9,247 bases of DNA from an uncultured Bacilli bacterium. Lineage in GTDB: Bacteria > Bacillota_I > Bacilli_A > RF39 > UBA660. Every line of letters starts with the position of its first letter. Within the stretch, counting starts at the first letter, position 1. The stretch lies in assembly GCA_934102055.1 (NCBI GenBank), contig CAKOSE010000031.1, forward strand, positions 1 to 9,247. The letters are read 5' to 3'. Shown here piece by piece: positions 6,882-9,247 of this stretch. The notes under the pieces are model-generated. The model worked only from the letters and a program-made list of their open reading frames with translations. It was not told the origin of the DNA and made no database searches. A program made the position numbers and the translations under genes.

Positions 6882-7347
6882 AACTACCATCCTTCAAATA
6901 TTCTATTACATTTATGACTGTGTCTTCTAAAGTTTCACTAGGTTTTTTATTTAATTTATTTTCATATAAATAATCTAAAAATAAACACTTAAAAGCATTA
7001 TTAGGTCTTCCATAAATCATTTTTCCCTTAGAAATCAAAAAGCCAAACTCTACATTTGTTGAAAGGCCTAACATATCTTTTGATCTTGGTATCCAAAACA
7101 TTACAACACTAGCTTGTTCTAAAGCACTTTGATCCCATCTAATCTCACAAAGACCAGTCTTATCATCATAATAAGATTTATCTCTAAATTCAGGTATATA
7201 TAAAGTCCCTTTAAAACTATGTTTTTCAAAATATTTAATCGCATCCTTTCTCCATGACTTAATATCACTACTAACAGGAGTAGGACCTGCTAAAAAACAA
7301 GACACCCCATCATCACTTATCTTTTCATGTGTATAAACTACTCTCAT
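6874..7347 (-). CDS. Nucleoside 2-deoxyribosyltransferase-like protein
   Basis: This 157-residue cytosolic protein resembles the nucleoside 2-deoxyribosyltransferase-like superfamily, whose members cleave or transfer the sugar of (deoxy)nucleosides or related N-glycosides. Visible motifs are CFLAGPTPVSSDIKSWR (17-33), IPEFRDKSYYDD, EIRWDQSALEQASVVMFWIPR (68-88), and STNVEFGFLISKGKMIYGRP (96-115). E100 in the NVEFG motif is the expected nucleophile and is present, so the site looks intact. Three in-frame ATGs lie close together (7362, 7353, 7347). The GGAGG at 7359-7355 is 8 nt from the last, giving the start MRVVYTHEK. It is the first gene of the four-gene operon, and its stop overlaps the next gene by 8 bp. 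True substrate is unknown; a nucleotide-related salvage, modification or signalling role is possible. Confidence 0.85.
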   Translation of the reverse strand: MRVVYTHEKISDDGVSCFLAGPTPVSSDIKSWRKDAIKYFEKHSFKGTLYIPEFRDKSYYDDKTGLCEIRWDQSALEQASVVMFWIPRSKDMLGLSTNVEFGFLISKGKMIYGRPNNAFKCLFLDYLYENKLNKKPSETLEDTVINVIEYLKDGSYE

Positions 7348-7366
7348 ATACATTTCCTCCATACTT

Positions 7367-7375
7367 ATTATATCA
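7367..7375 (-). promoter_or_regulatory. Extended -10 promoter of the four-gene operon
   Basis: The minus strand reads TGATATAAT, with TG at 7375-7374 and TATAAT at 7372-7367, a perfect extended -10. No good -35 hexamer lies 16-18 bp upstream (AAAACA at 17 bp), which fits an extended -10 promoter. The start point would fall near 7362-7360, only about 13-15 nt before the chosen ATG, so the ribosome binding site lies almost at the 5' end of the mRNA. Confidence 0.7.
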
Positions 7376-7420
7376 CGTATAAGACCTTTTGTTTTAATTT
7401 TTATATTATTGTTATTTTAT

Positions 7421-7450
7421 ATAACACGTTCTATAACTTTTTCATATAAT
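7421..7450 (+). promoter_or_regulatory. Promoter of the substrate-binding-protein gene
   Basis: A perfect TATAAT -10 occupies 7445-7450. The best -35 candidate, ATAACA at 7421-7426, matches four of six consensus positions with an 18-bp spacer. Transcription would start near 7457, leaving about 19 nt of leader, too short for a riboswitch. The -35 overlaps an imperfect palindrome (TATAACACGTTCTATA, 7420-7435) that could be an operator. Confidence 0.55.
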
Positions 7451-7475
7451 AAAATGTAACCAAAGGAGGAAAAAA

Positions 7476-8459
7476 ATGAAAAAAATAATTACCATAATTA
7501 CCTGTATAGTTATCTTAATATTATGCTTAATATTATGTATCTTCTATATAAGTAAAGAAAGTAATGATTTAACAAAAGTTAAAGTCGCAGAAGTAACTCA
7601 CAGTGTATTCTACGCTCCACAATATGTAGCAATTGAAAATGGATACTTCGAAGAAGAAGGTCTTAATATAGAACTTACTCTAACAAGTGGTGCTGATAAC
7701 GTAATGGCCGCAGTGCTATCAAAAGACGCAGATATAGGTCTATCAGGAAGTGAAGCTACAATATACGTTTATAATAAAGGTGAAAAAGATTATATAAAAA
7801 CTTTTGCTAGATTAACTCAAAAAGATGGTTCCTTTCTAATATCAAGAAAAGAAATAAAAGACTTTAAAATCGAAGACCTAAAAGGAAAATATGTAATCGG
7901 AGGAAGACAAGGTGGTATGCCTGAAATGACTCTTGAATATGCACTAAAACAAAACGGTATAGATCCCAAAAAAGATCTAACAATTGATACTAGTATAGAC
8001 TTCGCTTCAATGGCCGGAGCATTCATCGGAGGAACCGGAGATTTCGTAACACTATTCGAGCCACTAGCAACAAAAATAGTAAACGAAGGATACGGATACA
8101 AAGTAAAACAACTAGGAACACTAACAGATAACGTTCCATATACAGCATATAACGCAAGAACAAGCTATATCGAAAATAACAAAGAAATAATAGAAAAATT
8201 CGATAAAGCAATCAAAAAAGGTCTAAACTTCGTAAACAATAACAAAAGCGAAGACATAGCAAACGTTATCATGAACCAATTTCCAGACACATCTTATAAC
8301 GATATAAAAAATGCCATTGATAGCTATAAGAAAAACAATACTTGGCCAAAAACAACAAACTTTTCTGAAAATGACTTCAATCACTTACAAGACATAGTCA
8401 TAGAAGCAGGATTCTTAGATAAGAAAGTTAGTTATAAAGACTTAATATATGAAAGATAG
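7476..8459 (+). CDS. ABC transporter substrate-binding protein, NitT/TauT/ThiY (SsuA) type
   Basis: This is the extracellular binding component of an ABC importer in the family that includes nitrate, sulfonate/taurine and thiamine-pyrimidine binders. The 327-residue protein has a strongly hydrophobic segment at residues 4-25, then VKVAEVTHSVFYAPQYVAIENGYFEEEGLNIEL, the opening typical of the family. SGADNVMAAVLSKDADIGLSG, DLKGKYVIGGRQGGMPEMTLEY and GDFVTLFEP follow. There is no proper lipobox: Cys17 and Cys21 are preceded by LIL, without the small residue normally before the lipid-modified Cys. It may be held by an uncleaved anchor. AAAGGAGG lies 6 nt before the ATG. The ligand cannot be read from sequence; a thiamine precursor or aliphatic sulfonate are family-based guesses. 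It overlaps the ATPase gene by 11 bp and diverges from the acyl-ligase operon. Confidence 0.93.
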   Translation: MKKIITIITCIVILILCLILCIFYISKESNDLTKVKVAEVTHSVFYAPQYVAIENGYFEEEGLNIELTLTSGADNVMAAVLSKDADIGLSGSEATIYVYNKGEKDYIKTFARLTQKDGSFLISRKEIKDFKIEDLKGKYVIGGRQGGMPEMTLEYALKQNGIDPKKDLTIDTSIDFASMAGAFIGGTGDFVTLFEPLATKIVNEGYGYKVKQLGTLTDNVPYTAYNARTSYIENNKEIIEKFDKAIKKGLNFVNNNKSEDIANVIMNQFPDTSYNDIKNAIDSYKKNNTWPKTTNFSENDFNHLQDIVIEAGFLDKKVSYKDLIYER

Positions 8460-8874
8460 TTTACTAAAAATAAAAAATTTAAGTAAAACATATCACACTA
8501 AAGAAAATGAAACTCTTGCCATAAAAGATATTAGTTTTAGTATTAAAGATAAAGAGTTTATATCAATAGTAGGACCTTCTGGATGTGGAAAATCAACAAT
8601 TTTAACTATATTAGCAGGAATAATAAAAGATTATGAAGGAGAAATAATCTATAAGAAAAATAAGTTAAAAATTGGTTATATGCTTCAAGAAGATTCTCTT
8701 TTTCCATGGAGAACAGTACTAGATAACGCATGTCTAGGCCTAGAAATAAAAAAAGAACTAAATAAAAAAACAAAAGAAAATGTAATAAATCTTCTAAAAA
8801 AATACGGTCTAAAAGACTTTATTAATAATTACCCAAATACCCTATCAGGTGGCTTAAAACAAAGAGTTGGTTGA
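8449..8874 (+). pseudogene. Truncated ABC transporter ATP-binding protein (NitT/TauT type)
   Basis: The frame encodes the N-terminal 141 residues of an importer ATPase that would normally have about 240-260. Walker A is intact (GPSGCGKST, 42-50), as are the Q-loop (Q80 in YMLQEDSLFPWRTV, typical of the SsuB/TauB/ThiZ type) and the signature LSGG (132-135). The protein then ends RVG-stop at TGA 8872-8874, where relatives continue RVALARAL and on to Walker B, the D-loop and the switch His. None of these is encoded in any plus-strand frame up to 8990, so this is a true loss of the 3' half rather than a single frameshift. Without Walker B the product cannot hydrolyse ATP. The ATG overlaps the binding-protein gene by 11 bp and has only a weak ribosome binding site, so it was probably translationally coupled. 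The expected permease gene is absent from the window. Confidence 0.85.
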
Positions 8875-8990
8875 ATATAATATGGACACAACAAAAATTC
8901 TATAAAATTACCTTTTTTTATTATTTCTTATAGTTTAATTCTATAATAAAATAATACTTTTTCAAGTACTATTTCTGTTCTATATCATAT
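8875..8990. other. AT-rich junction between the broken ATPase gene and the Rpn-family gene
   Basis: This 116-bp stretch has no coding capacity related to either neighbour. It contains the hairpin terminator of the convergent gene and a weak inverted repeat, TTATAG (8928-8933) with CTATAA (8941-8946). The break point in the ATPase lies at about 8868-8872, and sequence downstream of it resembles no ABC gene. I see no clear insertion-sequence terminus or target duplication here. Confidence 0.6.
8953..8970 (-). terminator. Hairpin terminator of the Rpn-family gene
   Basis: On the minus strand, AGTACTT (8970-8964), a GAAA tetraloop and AAGTATT (8959-8953) form a 7-bp stem with one G-U pair, followed by ATTTTATT. 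The stem is AT-rich and the T tract is broken, so strength is uncertain. It lies 20 bp past the stop codon of the gene it would terminate. Confidence 0.5.
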
Positions 8991-9247
8991 TTATTTTAAA
9001 TTACTTATTTCTTCTTTAGATAAACCTGTACATTCAGCTATTAGATTAATATCTAATTTTTTCTTTAACATATTTCTTGCTGTTTCGAGTATGCTACGCT
9101 TAGTTCCAATCTCTATACCCTTTTCCCTTGCTTCTTCAAGTTCTGTTATTCTAAGCTTTTCTTCATGGAGTTCTTTATCATATAATCCTACTATATCATC
9201 TTCCATACTTGCTCTTTTTGCATCTTTTACATACTCTTCCATTATAC
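8991..9247 (-). CDS. Rpn-family recombination-promoting nuclease / PD-(D/E)XK transposase-like protein, C-terminal part
   Basis: The frame is open to the right edge, so only the last 85 or so residues are seen and the start lies outside. The visible part is the C-terminal tail typical of Rpn (YhgA-like) proteins: EEYVKDAKRASMEDDIVGLYDKELHEEKLR, a charged helical stretch EAREKGIEIGTK, and the end MLKKKLDINLIAECTGLSKEEISNLK. Many relatives repeat the EKGIEIG-type unit several times; here only one copy is present. The catalytic PD-(D/E)XK nuclease core would be further upstream and cannot be judged. Rpn proteins are associated with RecA-independent DNA transfer. It converges on the truncated ATPase gene with only 116 bp between, so it may have been involved in, or arrived with, the rearrangement that removed the rest of the transporter operon. 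Confidence 0.8.
   Translation of the reverse strand, partial: IMEEYVKDAKRASMEDDIVGLYDKELHEEKLRITELEEAREKGIEIGTKRSILETARNMLKKKLDINLIAECTGLSKEEISNLK

Noticed and set aside
7817..8211. Minus-strand open frames opposite the substrate-binding-protein gene
   Set aside because: They overlap each other and a strongly conserved gene, have no ribosome binding sites, and show no protein-like motifs.
8881..8890. TATGGACACA at the ATPase break as a remnant of an IS3 end
   Set aside because: It shares only TGGACA with the IS repeat at the left edge; the rest does not match, so this is most likely coincidence.
8928..8946. Inverted repeat TTATAG/CTATAA as a mobile-element terminus
   Set aside because: Six AT-only-rich base pairs in very AT-rich DNA are expected by chance, and no partner or target duplication is seen.

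Overview
The window comes from the chromosome of a very AT-rich, low-GC Gram-positive bacterium, most likely a member of the Clostridia. The evidence is strong AGGAGG-type ribosome binding sites, sigma-A-like promoters with TG-extended -10 elements, an rpsO-pnp pair with clostridial-looking products, an ornithine-racemase-type PLP enzyme and an Rpn-family gene. TGA acts as a stop codon and TGG encodes Trp.

Left part, all on the minus strand: rpsO (ribosomal protein S15, GTG start) precedes pnp (polynucleotide phosphorylase) in the classical order. A good sigma-A promoter and a foldable leader lie in front of rpsO. Only 4 bp separate the pnp stop codon from the terminal inverted repeat of an IS3/IS150-type insertion sequence, whose outer 75 bp fill the left edge. 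Upstream of rpsO is an unrecognised 173-residue protein with a helix-hairpin-helix segment resembling the RNA polymerase alpha C-terminal domain. It has its own near-consensus promoter.

Middle part, minus strand: positions 7347 to 3205 hold a compact four-gene operon. In order of transcription it encodes a nucleoside 2-deoxyribosyltransferase-like protein, a stand-alone E2/CAT-fold acyltransferase-like protein whose usual catalytic His is Glu, an AMP-forming acyl-CoA synthetase-like ligase, and an ornithine/alanine-racemase-family enzyme. Successive genes overlap by 8, about 23 and 8 bp, so translation is probably coupled. Carboxylate activation, acyl transfer and amino-acid racemisation in one transcript suggest a small acyl-conjugation or D-amino-acid pathway. 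I know of no described system with this exact composition; the pathway is inference.

Right part: a 113-bp divergent intergenic region carries promoters for the operon (minus) and for an ABC uptake locus (plus). The ABC locus begins with a NitT/TauT/ThiY-type substrate-binding protein, followed with an 11-bp overlap by an ATPase gene. That ATPase ends just after its LSGG signature and lacks Walker B. The next DNA is a short AT-rich junction and the 3' end of a convergent Rpn-family (PD-(D/E)XK) gene running off the right edge. The transporter operon therefore looks broken, with its permease missing from the window. Both window ends carry mobile-element-related sequence.
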